Source: Pseudomonadota bacterium (lineage in GTDB: Bacteria; Pseudomonadota; Gammaproteobacteria; Steroidobacterales; Steroidobacteraceae). From it: a stretch of DNA of 32,143 nt. Shown piece by piece: positions 8,791 through 16,570 of this stretch; the first letter of the stretch is position 1; every line of letters starts with the position of its first letter. The stretch is taken from assembly GCA_021826035.1 (NCBI GenBank), contig JAKBBE010000025.1:1-32143 (forward strand), written 5' to 3'. The notes under the pieces are model-generated. The model was not told the DNA's origin. It did not search any database and saw nothing but the letters and a program-made list of their open reading frames with translations. The position numbers were made by a program, and so were the translations under genes.

Positions 8791-10254
8791 ATGCATGCGG
8801 CTTCCCACGGCGGGCGGCAGATCCTGCGTCACATCGCGCGCATCGCGATGATTGAGCGGGGGCTGCAGCCTGAGTTTCCGCCGACCGCGATGCGTCAGGC
8901 CGCTGCGCTCGGTGCGCCGGCGCGCGCAGCGAACGTGCGCGATCTGCGCACGCTGCCGTGGGTGTCGATCGATAACGACGACTCGCGCGACCTGGATCAG
9001 ATCTCCGCCGCAGAGTCGTTACCCGCAGGCGCCACGCGTGTCTGGGTTGCAATCGCCGATGTCGACGCGCTGGTGGGCGCAGGCACACCGATCGACGCCC
9101 ACGCGCACCGCAACACCACCTCGGTATACACCCCGGCGCAGATCTTCCCGATGCTGCCGGAGCGGCTCTCGACCGACCTCACTTCACTTAATGACCAACA
9201 GGAGCGCATCGCGCTGGTCATCGAATTAGACATCTTAAGCGACGGTGAAGTCGCCGCCTCGAGTCTCTACCGCGCGCAGGTGCGCAACCAGGCGAAGCTC
9301 GCCTATCCGTCGGTGGCGGAGTGGCTCGAGGGCCGCGCGCCGCCACCGCCGGGGCTGTCCAACCCGCGACTGCAAAACCCCCTGCGGCTGCAGGATGTCG
9401 CGGCGCAGAAGCTGCGCGCCAAACGTCACCTGCGCGGCGCGTTGACGCTCGAGACGCTCAAGACCCATGCGGTATTCGACGGCGACGCGCTGCGTGACCT
9501 CGAACGGGAGCACAAGAACCGCGCGCAGGAGCTGATCGAGGATCTGATGATCGCGGCCAACGGCGCCGTGGCTCACTTTCTCGATCTTCATGGCGCCCCG
9601 TCGCTGCGCCGAGTACTGCGCACACCGCGCCGCTGGGAGCGCATCGTCGCGCTCGCCGCGGACGTCGGTGAGCACCTCCCGGCCGCGCCCGATGCGCTCG
9701 CGCTGAATGGCTTTCTCGTCCGTCGCCGCGCGGCCGACCCGGAACGCTTCGCCGACCTGTCGCTCGCGGTGGTCAAATCGCTCGGCTCCGGGGAGTACGT
9801 GGCACAGCAGCCCGGTCGGGGCGTGAACGAACATTTCGGGCTCGCGGTGAGCAACTACACCCACTCCAGTGCGCCGAACCGGCGCTTCCCCGACCTTGTC
9901 AGCCAGCGTTTGGTCAAGGCGGTGTTGGCCGAGAGGCCCTCGCCCTATCCCTACGGGCTGCTCGAGCAGCTCGCCGCGCACTGTACGCTGCAGGAAGATC
10001 AGGCCGCCAAAGTCGAGCGCCGCGTGACGAAATCCGCCGCCGCGCTGCTGCTCGCCGGGCGCATCGGGGAGGTTTTCGATGCCCTGGTCACCGGCGCGGC
10101 GGCCAAGGGCACCTGGGTGCGTATCCTGCGCCCGGCGGTGGAGGGACGACTCCTGCGCGGCTTCGAGGGCGCGGATATCGGCCACCGGCTGCGGGTGCGG
10201 CTGGTGCGCGTGGATGTGGAGCGGGGTTTCATCGACTTCGAACGGGTGCACTGA
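8791..10254 (+). CDS. RNB-domain ribonuclease (RNase II family), short form
   Basis: This 487-residue protein has the RNase II/R catalytic domain. An acidic metal-binding cluster [11 protein letters not shown] (60-70) stands for the usual ID-x-x-x-A-x-D-x-DDA motif. It is followed by [38 protein letters not shown] and the RNA-binding/catalytic segment [18 protein letters not shown] (356-373), which corresponds to YTHFTSPIRRYPDL in typical members. A C-terminal stretch resembles an S1-like barrel. E. coli RNase II has 644 residues; this protein lacks most of the N-terminal cold-shock domains. Such enzymes degrade RNA 3' to 5' and release nucleoside 5'-monophosphates. A good promoter and a GAGGGA ribosome-binding site support ATG 8791. 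Its stop overlaps the start of the LOG gene (TGATG), implying translational coupling. Confidence 0.9.
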   Translation: MHAASHGGRQILRHIARIAMIERGLQPEFPPTAMRQAAALGAPARAANVRDLRTLPWVSIDNDDSRDLDQISAAESLPAGATRVWVAIADVDALVGAGTPIDAHAHRNTTSVYTPAQIFPMLPERLSTDLTSLNDQQERIALVIELDILSDGEVAASSLYRAQVRNQAKLAYPSVAEWLEGRAPPPPGLSNPRLQNPLRLQDVAAQKLRAKRHLRGALTLETLKTHAVFDGDALRDLEREHKNRAQELIEDLMIAANGAVAHFLDLHGAPSLRRVLRTPRRWERIVALAADVGEHLPAAPDALALNGFLVRRRAADPERFADLSLAVVKSLGSGEYVAQQPGRGVNEHFGLAVSNYTHSSAPNRRFPDLVSQRLVKAVLAERPSPYPYGLLEQLAAHCTLQEDQAAKVERRVTKSAAALLLAGRIGEVFDALVTGAAAKGTWVRILRPAVEGRLLRGFEGADIGHRLRVRLVRVDVERGFIDFERVH

Positions 10255-11048
10255 TGGACAAAAATGCTGCCACCGATATGACTCATCCTCCTGCGCTCGC
10301 GTACGAGCAGGAGAGCTTCCTCACCAGCGATGCGGCCCGGCCGCTGCGCATCCTGGCGGAGTATCTGGAGCCGCTGGAGCGCTTCCGGCGCGCCGGAGTG
10401 CACGCCACGGTCGTGTTCTTCGGCTCGGCGCGTCTGCGGCCCGATGGCCCGCTCGGCCAGTACTACGAGCATGCCCGCGAACTCGCCGGGCTGATTACCC
10501 GCTGGTCCGCATCACTCCCGGAACACGCGCACCGCTACGTGGTGTGCTCCGGCGGCGGCGGTGGGATCATGGAGGCGGCCAACCGGGGCGCCACCGAGGC
10601 CGGCGGCAAGACGGTGGGCCTGAACATCAGTCTGCCGCACGAACAGCATCCCAACCCCTACCTCTCGAGCGAGCTCACGTTCGAGTTCCACTACTTCTTC
10701 ATGCGCAAGCTCTGGTTCGCCCATCTGGCGCGGGCACTGATCGCCTTCCCCGGCGGACTCGGCACGCTCGATGAGCTCACCGAGTTTCTCACCCTCGCCC
10801 AGACCCGCAAGCTCGCGCGCGATATTCCGGTGATTCTCTACGGCCCGGAGTACTGGAACGAGATCATCGACTTCAACGCGCTCGCCCGTCACGGCGTGAT
10901 CGATGCGCAGGACCTGAACCTGTTCGAGTTCGCCGACCGCCCCGAGGAGGCGCTCGCGATCCTCACGCGACGCCTCACACCCGAGCCACGCGAGGCCTCC
11001 GGGTTCGCTCACTCGCGCCTGCGCGCCCGAGCGCCGCAGGGCGCGTGA
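10254..11048 (+). CDS. LOG family protein (TIGR00730-type nucleotide 5'-monophosphate hydrolase-like)
   Basis: This 264-residue Rossmann-like protein has the LOG/lysine-decarboxylase-like signatures: FFGSAR (55-60), SGGGGGIMEAANRG (99-112), the KLWF helix and PGGLGTLDE (166-174), matching the PGGxGTxxE active-site motif. LOG proteins cleave the base from nucleoside 5'-monophosphates, releasing ribose 5-phosphate; cytokinin nucleotides are the plant substrates, while bacterial members are also reported to act on AMP. The older name lysine decarboxylase is generally wrong. The start codon overlaps the RNase stop by 1 nt, so the two are co-expressed. About 50 residues precede the core; an alternative ATG at codon 9 exists. 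It ends convergently 34 nt from phoQ. Confidence 0.88.
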   Translation: MDKNAATDMTHPPALAYEQESFLTSDAARPLRILAEYLEPLERFRRAGVHATVVFFGSARLRPDGPLGQYYEHARELAGLITRWSASLPEHAHRYVVCSGGGGGIMEAANRGATEAGGKTVGLNISLPHEQHPNPYLSSELTFEFHYFFMRKLWFAHLARALIAFPGGLGTLDELTEFLTLAQTRKLARDIPVILYGPEYWNEIIDFNALARHGVIDAQDLNLFEFADRPEEALAILTRRLTPEPREASGFAHSRLRARAPQGA

Positions 11049-11082
11049 ATGTCGCTGCCGAGCTCAACGCCAGGCGTCGCCC

Positions 11083-12468
11083 TTACAGCCGTCCGGGCAA
11101 GTGCAGCTCGAAGCGCGCCCCGCCGAGCGGCGAGGTGTCGACCGACAGCGTGCCGCCGTAGAGCTCGACTGTCTCGCGCACCATGGCGAGGCCGAGTCCG
11201 TGACCGGGCACGGTCTCATCCGTGCGCACGCCGCGCTCCAGCACCCGCGCTCGATTCTCCGCCGAGACCCCCGGCCCGTCGTCCTCGACGATGAGAGTCA
11301 TGTTCTCCTGCACCTCACCGGCCGGATCGATCGCGACCGTCAAACGGACCCGCTGCGTGCACCACTTGCAGGCGTTATCGAGCAGGTTGCCGAGCATCTC
11401 CATCAAGTCGGCCCGATCGCCGACGAACTGGCTCGCCGCCGGCACCGCCAGCTCGAGCGAGAGATCCTTGTCGCGATAGACCTTCAGCAGCGCAGCGCGC
11501 AGATCCGTGGCGACCGGCGCGACCGCCACGGGCGCCTGCCCGAGTAGACCGCCGCCGGAGGCCGCCGCCCGCTTCAGCTGATGCTCGATGATGTCGCTCA
11601 TGCGGTCGATTTCGGTGCCGATCGACTCGCTCGCCTCAGCGGCCGCCGGCAGCGCCGAGCGCATCACCGCCAAGGGCGTCTTCAAGCTGTGGGCAAGATT
11701 GCCGAGAGTATCGCGGTAGCGCGCCAGACGTTTGCGCTCCCCGATCAGGAGCGCATTCAGATGGCGTGCCACGCCGCTCAGTTCACGCGGGTAGCCACCG
11801 CCGAGGACCTCGCTGTGCCCCTCCTCGACCTCGTGGATCTCGCGCTCGAGCCGGCGCACCGGCGCCAGCACCGCCCGCAGCAGCACCGCGAGCGTCGCCA
11901 GCAGCAGAGCCATCAGGACGCTGAACCACAACACCATGCGGCGGCGGAACTCCCAGAGCTGCTCCTCATAGGGCGTCAGGCTCACCGCCACACTGAAGGT
12001 GATCGGCCCGCTCGCACCCGGGTCATCCGCGAACGACACCCCGCGGCTCTCGACGGCGAGCCGCCGGTGTCCGGCCATCGAGTAGGAGAACGTGCGCGCC
12101 CCCTGGGGCAGCAGCGGACCGAAGCTCACATCGGCCTCGGCGGTCGAGGGGGACGTCCACTGATGGTGCGCGGAGCGGATGGCCGCATACAGCCCCGAGC
12201 GCGGCGTCGCGAAGCGCGAATCGAGTGCCGAAAGCGGCGCAACGTAGCCTTTTTTCGGTTCGCGCTCGGCCGCGGCGATGAGGGCGATGATCTGCGAGTC
12301 GAGCAGCTCGTGCAGCGAGTGGTCCGAGAGCGTACGAAAGCCATGATCGAGCACCAGCGTCATGACGCCGAAGAACAGCGCGAGCGGCAGCGCCACCGAC
12401 AGCAACAGCCGTTGGCTGAGGGATTGCACCGCAGCGTCCGCGCCGTCAGCCGGCCACGTGACGCGCAA
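11083..12468 (-). CDS. phoQ: Sensor histidine kinase, PhoQ-like
   Basis: This 461-residue inner-membrane kinase has two membrane segments (about 20-40 and 178-200) flanking a periplasmic domain of about 137 residues. A HAMP-like linker follows, then the dimerisation box GNLAHSLKTPLAV with phosphoacceptor His260. The ATPase domain has N box NLLDNACK (361-368), G1 DDGPG (396-400) and G2 GHGLGL (422-427). LGNLAHSLKTPLAV is characteristic of PhoQ. The periplasmic domain shows no run of acidic residues like the Mg-sensing patch of enteric PhoQ, so the signal may differ. ATG 12468 overlaps the end of the regulator gene by 23 nt; later starts before the first membrane helix are possible. The E. coli purB-phoP-phoQ neighbourhood supports the assignment. 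Confidence 0.9.
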   Translation of the reverse strand: MRVTWPADGADAAVQSLSQRLLLSVALPLALFFGVMTLVLDHGFRTLSDHSLHELLDSQIIALIAAAEREPKKGYVAPLSALDSRFATPRSGLYAAIRSAHHQWTSPSTAEADVSFGPLLPQGARTFSYSMAGHRRLAVESRGVSFADDPGASGPITFSVAVSLTPYEEQLWEFRRRMVLWFSVLMALLLATLAVLLRAVLAPVRRLEREIHEVEEGHSEVLGGGYPRELSGVARHLNALLIGERKRLARYRDTLGNLAHSLKTPLAVMRSALPAAAEASESIGTEIDRMSDIIEHQLKRAAASGGGLLGQAPVAVAPVATDLRAALLKVYRDKDLSLELAVPAASQFVGDRADLMEMLGNLLDNACKWCTQRVRLTVAIDPAGEVQENMTLIVEDDGPGVSAENRARVLERGVRTDETVPGHGLGLAMVRETVELYGGTLSVDTSPLGGARFELHLPGRL

Positions 12469-13132
12469 GGGAGAAGCGGTAGCCGCGCCCGCGCAGCGTC
12501 TCGATGGGCTTCAGCTGCTCGTTGGGATCGAGCTTGCGGCGCAGCCGCCCCACCAGCACTTCGATGACGTTGCTGTCGCGCTCGAAGTCCTGATCATAGA
12601 GCCGCTCGGTGAGCTCGGCCTTGGAGATCACCTCCCCGGCACGCAACATCAGGTGCTCGAGGATGCGGTACTCAAACGTGGTCAGCTCCACCGCCACACC
12701 ATCGACCGCCACGGTCTGCGCGCGCGTATCGAGGGTCACCGGACCGCACTTGAGCTCCGGACTCGCCCAGCCGCCGGCACGGCGCAGCAGCGCCTGCAGA
12801 CGCGCCAATACCTCCTCGAAATGAAACGGCTTGGCGACGTAATCGTCCGCGCCGGCCTGCAATCCCTCGACCTTGTCCTGCCAATTATCGCGCGCGGTGA
12901 GAATCAGGATCGGGTAGGTTTTGTGCGCCGCGCGCAGCCTGCGGATGACCTCGAGTCCGGAGAGCTTCGGCAGCCCCAGGTCGATCAGCGCCACATCGAG
13001 CGGATACTCCAGGCCCGCGAACAGCCCGTCCTCCCCGTCCTGCGCCACATCGACCGAGAAGCCCGCCGCGGCGAGTTCGCTCTTTAAGCTCTCCCGCAAC
13101 GCCGCCTCGTCTTCGACCACCAACGCCCGCAT
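12446..13132 (-). CDS. phoP: Response regulator, OmpR/PhoP family
   Basis: This 228-residue DNA-binding regulator has a receiver domain with acidic pocket Glu7/Asp8, phosphoacceptor Asp51 in LIDLGLP, Thr79 and Lys101 in KPFHFEE. A C-terminal winged helix follows (VELTTFEYRILEHLM, then SNVIEVLVGRLRRKL and IETLRGRGYRF). The length and the ARDNWQDKVEGLQAGADDYVAKPFHFEE segment are close to PhoP. It is phosphorylated by the kinase encoded immediately downstream with a 23-nt overlap. A PepSY-domain gene lies 19 nt upstream on the same strand, so the three are likely one operon. The regulon cannot be read from the window. Confidence 0.93.
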   Translation of the reverse strand: MRALVVEDEAALRESLKSELAAAGFSVDVAQDGEDGLFAGLEYPLDVALIDLGLPKLSGLEVIRRLRAAHKTYPILILTARDNWQDKVEGLQAGADDYVAKPFHFEEVLARLQALLRRAGGWASPELKCGPVTLDTRAQTVAVDGVAVELTTFEYRILEHLMLRAGEVISKAELTERLYDQDFERDSNVIEVLVGRLRRKLDPNEQLKPIETLRGRGYRFSLARHVAG

Positions 13133-13151
13133 CGGACCTCCCGCGTGAAAT

Positions 13152-13466
13152 CTACAGAATCCGGCCGCTCGCCGCGTCGACGCGCACGGTGAACACGCGT
13201 CCGGACTGGTCCAACAGCCGCAGTACGTACACCGTCTGACCGTGGTTCTTGCGCGTCTCGGCCCGCACGACGCGCGCTCGGAAGCGCCGCTCGACCATGC
13301 GCACGGCCTGGTTCATGGTGATCGCGCTGTGCGCCAGGGGCGCCGCCGGCGCAGCGTACGCCTCGCGCGCCTGAAGGCGCGTGCACCCGCCGCACAGAGC
13401 GCCAAGCGCCAACGCGAGCACGAGTCCTGCGCGTATTCTGTTCATGGGAAGTCGCACGTTTGTCAT
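13152..13466 (-). CDS. Small exported PepSY-domain protein
   Basis: This is a 104-residue protein (97 if ATG 13445 is used; that start places NRIRAGLVLALALGALCGGC as a clean signal peptide). The peptide resembles a lipoprotein signal, but the residues before the second Cys (CGG) do not match the usual lipobox, so lipidation is uncertain. The mature part has the PepSY pattern: NQAVRMVERRFRARVVRAE, then TVYVLRLLDQSGRVFTVRVDAASGRIL. PepSY proteins are periplasmic or surface inhibitors or modulators, often encoded beside two-component systems. It is the first gene of the phoP-phoQ unit (19 nt upstream of phoP) and could adjust PhoQ signalling; that role is inference. The PepSY assignment is firm, the start is not. 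Confidence 0.82.
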   Translation of the reverse strand: MTNVRLPMNRIRAGLVLALALGALCGGCTRLQAREAYAAPAAPLAHSAITMNQAVRMVERRFRARVVRAETRKNHGQTVYVLRLLDQSGRVFTVRVDAASGRIL

Positions 13467-13584
13467 GCCTCGCCGGCGCCGCTATGGCCAGAAGGCCCTA
13501 TCGGCGGCCACGCCAGCCTGCGCAACCGTAGCCTATCACCCGTGAATCCTCGCTGAATACGCCCCCGACCGGTGCGCTCCGGGC
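13467..13584 (-). promoter_or_regulatory. Upstream region of the PepSY-phoPQ unit with an 11-bp-period direct repeat
   Basis: On the minus strand ATTCA occurs twice (13558-13554 and 13547-13543) with starts 11 bp apart, the spacing used by OmpR/PhoP-family regulators that bind head-to-tail half sites. A TAGGCT (13535 to 13530) downstream could be a -10. A compound inverted repeat lies at 13478-13508 (GCCGC/GCGGC outside, GGCC/GGCC inside), possibly ending mazG transcription. Autoregulation by PhoP is a hypothesis; the half sites do not match the enteric GTTTA box. Confidence 0.3.
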
Positions 13585-14397
13585 TCACGGCTCGCCCTTC
13601 GCCGCACACCAGAGCGCCTCCCACTGCGCGGCGCTGAGCTGCCCGAGCGGCGCGCTGAGCTGAGCGGCCGACGCTTCCATGTGCCGGAAGCGCCGCTCGA
13701 ACTTCGCGTTCGCCCCGCGCAGCGCCTCCTCCGGATCGATGCCGAGGTGGCGCCCCCAGTTGGCGAGCGCGAACAGCAGATCCCCGAACTCCTCGCGCAC
13801 GTGCGCATCGGCCGTCCCCCCGCTCGCCCCGAGCGCCGCATCGAGTTCGCCGAGCTCCTCGAGTACCTTGGCGCGCACCGCCTGCGGCTCGGCCCAGTCG
13901 AACCCGACGCGCCCGGCTCGCCGGCCGAGTTTGCCGGCGCGCATCAGCGCCGGCAGCGCGAGCGCAACGTCCGCGAGCGCACTGGCATCGCCGTTGGCGT
14001 CCCCCGCGCGCTCGAGCGCCTTCAGATCCTCCCAGCGGCGCGACTGCTCAGCGGCGCTGCCCGGTGTGGCCTCGGTGTCGAACAGGTGCGGATGGCGGCG
14101 AACGAGCTTCGCATGAACCCCGGCGGCGACGGCCGCGAAATCGAACCAGCCGCGCTCCTCGGCGAGCCGGGCATGAAAGACGACCTGAAAGAGCAGATCA
14201 CCGAGTTCCGCGCGCAGCGCGTGCGGATCGCCCCGCTCGATGGCCGCGCGCACCTCGTAGGCTTCCTCGATCGTGTACGGGGCGATGCTCTGAAAATCCT
14301 GCGCCCGATCCCAGGGACAGCCCTGCTGCGGATCGCGCAGGCGCACCATCAACTCCAGCAGCGCTGCGAGCGCCGCGGCCGGGTCATCCGGCCGCAT
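13585..14397 (-). CDS. mazG: Nucleoside triphosphate pyrophosphohydrolase MazG
   Basis: This 270-residue protein has two MazG domains, as in E. coli MazG (263 residues). The N-terminal domain shows GCPWD (26-30), the metal-binding EEAYE (44-48) and ELGDLLFQVVFH (64-75). The C-terminal active domain shows the second set, LEELGELDAAL and REEFGDLLFALANWGRHLG. MazG hydrolyses NTPs and dNTPs to monophosphates and pyrophosphate; in E. coli it lowers (p)ppGpp-dependent stress responses and cleans nucleotide pools. Its ATG at 14397 overlaps the end of nudL by 14 nt, indicating co-transcription of two house-cleaning hydrolases. A 118-nt gap separates it from the PepSY gene downstream on the same strand. 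Confidence 0.95.
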   Translation of the reverse strand: MRPDDPAAALAALLELMVRLRDPQQGCPWDRAQDFQSIAPYTIEEAYEVRAAIERGDPHALRAELGDLLFQVVFHARLAEERGWFDFAAVAAGVHAKLVRRHPHLFDTEATPGSAAEQSRRWEDLKALERAGDANGDASALADVALALPALMRAGKLGRRAGRVGFDWAEPQAVRAKVLEELGELDAALGASGGTADAHVREEFGDLLFALANWGRHLGIDPEEALRGANAKFERRFRHMEASAAQLSAPLGQLSAAQWEALWCAAKGEP

Positions 14398-15085
14398 CAG
14401 TGCAGCACATCCGGTACAGCGTCAGGAGCATCCCGGCGGTGGCGCCCCAGATGTTGTGTTCGCCGAAAGGGATATCGATCATGTCGATCTCGACGCCCGG
14501 ATCACGCAAGCGCACGCGCCGCGGCCGGTGATTGCGCGGATCGAACACGTAGGCGAGCGGGACTTCAAAGACCACATCGACCTCCTGGCGGTCCGGACGC
14601 AGCTCAAAACCCGGTGTGACGCGAGCGACCACCGGAGTGACCCGAAAGCCGCTGATCACGATATGGTCGGGCAGGTAGCCGATCACCGTGACGAAGCGCC
14701 CCTCAAGTCCGATCTCCTCGTACGCCTCGCGCAGCGCCGCGCCAGCCGGATCGGCGTCGCTGGCCTCGATCTGCCCGCCCGGAAAGCTCACCTGGCCGGC
14801 ATGGTTGCGCAGGTCGCGCCCCCGGCGCGTCAGCAGCACGGTCGGACCCTCGGGACGGTCCACGAGCGGGACGAGCACCGCCGCCGGGGCCGGCTCGGAC
14901 GGGAAGCTTGCGCGCAGCTCGCGGCTGCGCGCGAGCGTCTGCCCTGGCACGAGCCAGGTCTGGGGCTGATGGTTCGCAACGCTGCCGGCGAGGCACGCCT
15001 CGATGCGCGCGAGCGTCGCGGCGTCCCCGCCCGCCACCCCGGGGCTGTCAGCCACCGCCGCCGGCACCGCCTTTGATTCCTCCAC
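14384..15085 (-). CDS. nudL: Nudix CoA pyrophosphatase, NudL type
   Basis: This is a protein of up to 233 residues with the CoA-specific Nudix signature. VLLTRRGRDLRNHAGQVSFPGG (83-104) matches the NuCoA motif LLTxR...FPGG, and it is joined to the Nudix helix with ALREAYEEIGL (117-127). Enzymes of this group hydrolyse CoA and its derivatives to 3',5'-ADP and 4'-phosphopantetheine or acyl forms, probably limiting CoA or clearing oxidised CoA. ATG 15085 gives a 38-nt overlap with the fumC end; GTG codons at 15067, 15055 and 15037 would reduce or remove this, and the first 20 residues are low-complexity, so the start is uncertain. It overlaps mazG by 14 nt downstream. Confidence 0.9.
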   Translation of the reverse strand: MEESKAVPAAVADSPGVAGGDAATLARIEACLAGSVANHQPQTWLVPGQTLARSRELRASFPSEPAPAAVLVPLVDRPEGPTVLLTRRGRDLRNHAGQVSFPGGQIEASDADPAGAALREAYEEIGLEGRFVTVIGYLPDHIVISGFRVTPVVARVTPGFELRPDRQEVDVVFEVPLAYVFDPRNHRPRRVRLRDPGVEIDMIDIPFGEHNIWGATAGMLLTLYRMCCTDAAG

Positions 15086-16451
15086 GGGTCAGCTCCTGCG
15101 GGTCGAGCAACCGCATCAGCTCCTCGCGCGGCAGATCGGTCATCTTCTCGGCCATTTCGCGAATCGGGCGACCCTCGGCATAGGCCTTCTTGGCGATCGC
15201 CGCGCCCTTCTCGTAGCCGATCACCGGGTTCAGCGCCGTCACCAGGATGGGATTGCGCTCGAGCGCCTCGGCGAGACGCTCGGGGTTGACCTTGAAGCCG
15301 GCGATGGCGCGCGCCCCGAGCAACCGCGCACTGTTGGCGAGCAGCCGGATGCTCTCGAGCAGGTTGTAGGCAATCACCGGCAGCATGACGTTCAGCTGAA
15401 AGTTGCCCGACTGACCGGCGATGGTAATGGTCGCATCGTGGCCGATCACCTGGGCGCACACCATCGCGGTCGCCTCCGGGATCACCGGGTTGACCTTGCC
15501 GGGCATGATGCTGCTGCCGGGCTGCAGGGCCGGCAGCGCGATCTCGCCGAGGCCGGCGAGCGGACCGCTGTTCATCCAGCGCAGATCGTTCGCGACCTTC
15601 ATCAGACTGACGGCGATCACTTTCAGCTGCCCGGACAGCTCGACCGCCGTATCCTGACTCGAGAGCGCCTCGAAGTAATTGTGCGCCGGCGCGAACGGGC
15701 AGCCGGTGAGTTCCCCGAGCGCCTGGCAGAAGTGCGCGCCGAAGCGAGGATCGGCGTTGATGCCCGTGCCGACCGCCGTGCCGCCCTGCGCCAGCCGGTG
15801 CAGGCGCGGGGCGCTCGCCGCGAGGCGCTCAAGTCCGGCCTCGATCTGCGCGCGCCAGCCGGAGAGCTCCTGACCGAAGGTCACCGGCATCGCATCCATC
15901 AGGTGAGTCCGCCCGGTCTTGACCACCGTGCCGACCTCCGCTTCCTTCGCCCGCAGCGTGCCGGCGAGCGCATCGAGCGCCGGGGCGAGTTCCCGGCGCA
16001 CGGCGAGCGCGGCGCTCACGTGCAGCGTGGTCGGGATCACGTCGTTGCTGCTCTGGCCCATGTTGACGTGATCGTTCGGGTGCACCGGCTTACCGAGGCG
16101 GCGCGCGGCGAGCGCCGCGATCACCTCGTTGGCATTCATATTGGTGCTGGTGCCCGAGCCGGTCTGGAACACGTCGATCGGAAAGTGCGCATCGTGCTGA
16201 CCCTCGGCCACCTCGGCCGCAGCAGACTCGATCGCCGCGGCGATGTCCTGCGCGAGCAGGCCGAGACGCGCATTGGCGCGCGCGGCCGCCTGCTTCACCA
16301 GACCGAGCGCACCGATGAAGGCGCGCGGCATGGGGCGGCCGCTGACCGGGAAATTCTCCACGGCCCGCTGCGTCTGCGCGCCCCAGAGCGCCTCGGCCGG
16401 CACCTGCAGCTCGCCCATGCTGTCACGCTCGATGCGAAACGAATTCGTCAT
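15048..16451 (-). CDS. fumC: Fumarate hydratase class II
   Basis: This 467-residue iron-independent fumarase reversibly hydrates fumarate to L-malate in the TCA cycle. Fumarase/aspartase landmarks are present: MGELQVPAEALWGAQTQRAVENF near the N-terminus, TGSGTSTNMNANEV (substrate binding), GRTHLMDAMPVTFGQE and the superfamily signature GSSIMPGKVNPV. The length equals E. coli FumC. Aspartase is less likely because the N-terminal and GRTHLMDA segments fit fumarase. A ribosome-binding site (GGAG, spacing 8) supports ATG 16451. The gene faces away from purB, another member of the same lyase superfamily, and heads a minus-strand run with nudL and mazG. The last residues are Gly-rich (GGIKGGAGGGG). 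Confidence 0.95.
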   Translation of the reverse strand: MTNSFRIERDSMGELQVPAEALWGAQTQRAVENFPVSGRPMPRAFIGALGLVKQAAARANARLGLLAQDIAAAIESAAAEVAEGQHDAHFPIDVFQTGSGTSTNMNANEVIAALAARRLGKPVHPNDHVNMGQSSNDVIPTTLHVSAALAVRRELAPALDALAGTLRAKEAEVGTVVKTGRTHLMDAMPVTFGQELSGWRAQIEAGLERLAASAPRLHRLAQGGTAVGTGINADPRFGAHFCQALGELTGCPFAPAHNYFEALSSQDTAVELSGQLKVIAVSLMKVANDLRWMNSGPLAGLGEIALPALQPGSSIMPGKVNPVIPEATAMVCAQVIGHDATITIAGQSGNFQLNVMLPVIAYNLLESIRLLANSARLLGARAIAGFKVNPERLAEALERNPILVTALNPVIGYEKGAAIAKKAYAEGRPIREMAEKMTDLPREELMRLLDPQELTRGGIKGGAGGGG

Positions 16452-16527
16452 GCAAATGGCTCCGTGGCCCGCCGAAGAGTTTCGCCGCGCCGCGGGGGGC
16501 CGCCTGCGGTCACGGGAGGTAATGCGA

Positions 16528-16536
16528 TATCATAAT
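16528..16536 (+). promoter_or_regulatory. Candidate -10 element for purB
   Basis: TATCATAAT contains two overlapping -10-like hexamers (TATCAT 16528-16533, CATAAT 16531-16536) in an otherwise GC-rich divergent fumC-purB gap. No good -35 is visible. The predicted leader would be about 30 nt and has no clear ribosome-binding site before ATG 16571. Confidence 0.35.
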
Positions 16537-16570
16537 CCATCCCAGCCCAGTGACTTGTATCCCGCACCTC

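Noticed and set aside
11049..11294. Plus-strand frame of 81 codons after the LOG gene
   Set aside because: It overlaps phoQ antisense almost entirely and has low-complexity Arg/Ala/Pro composition.
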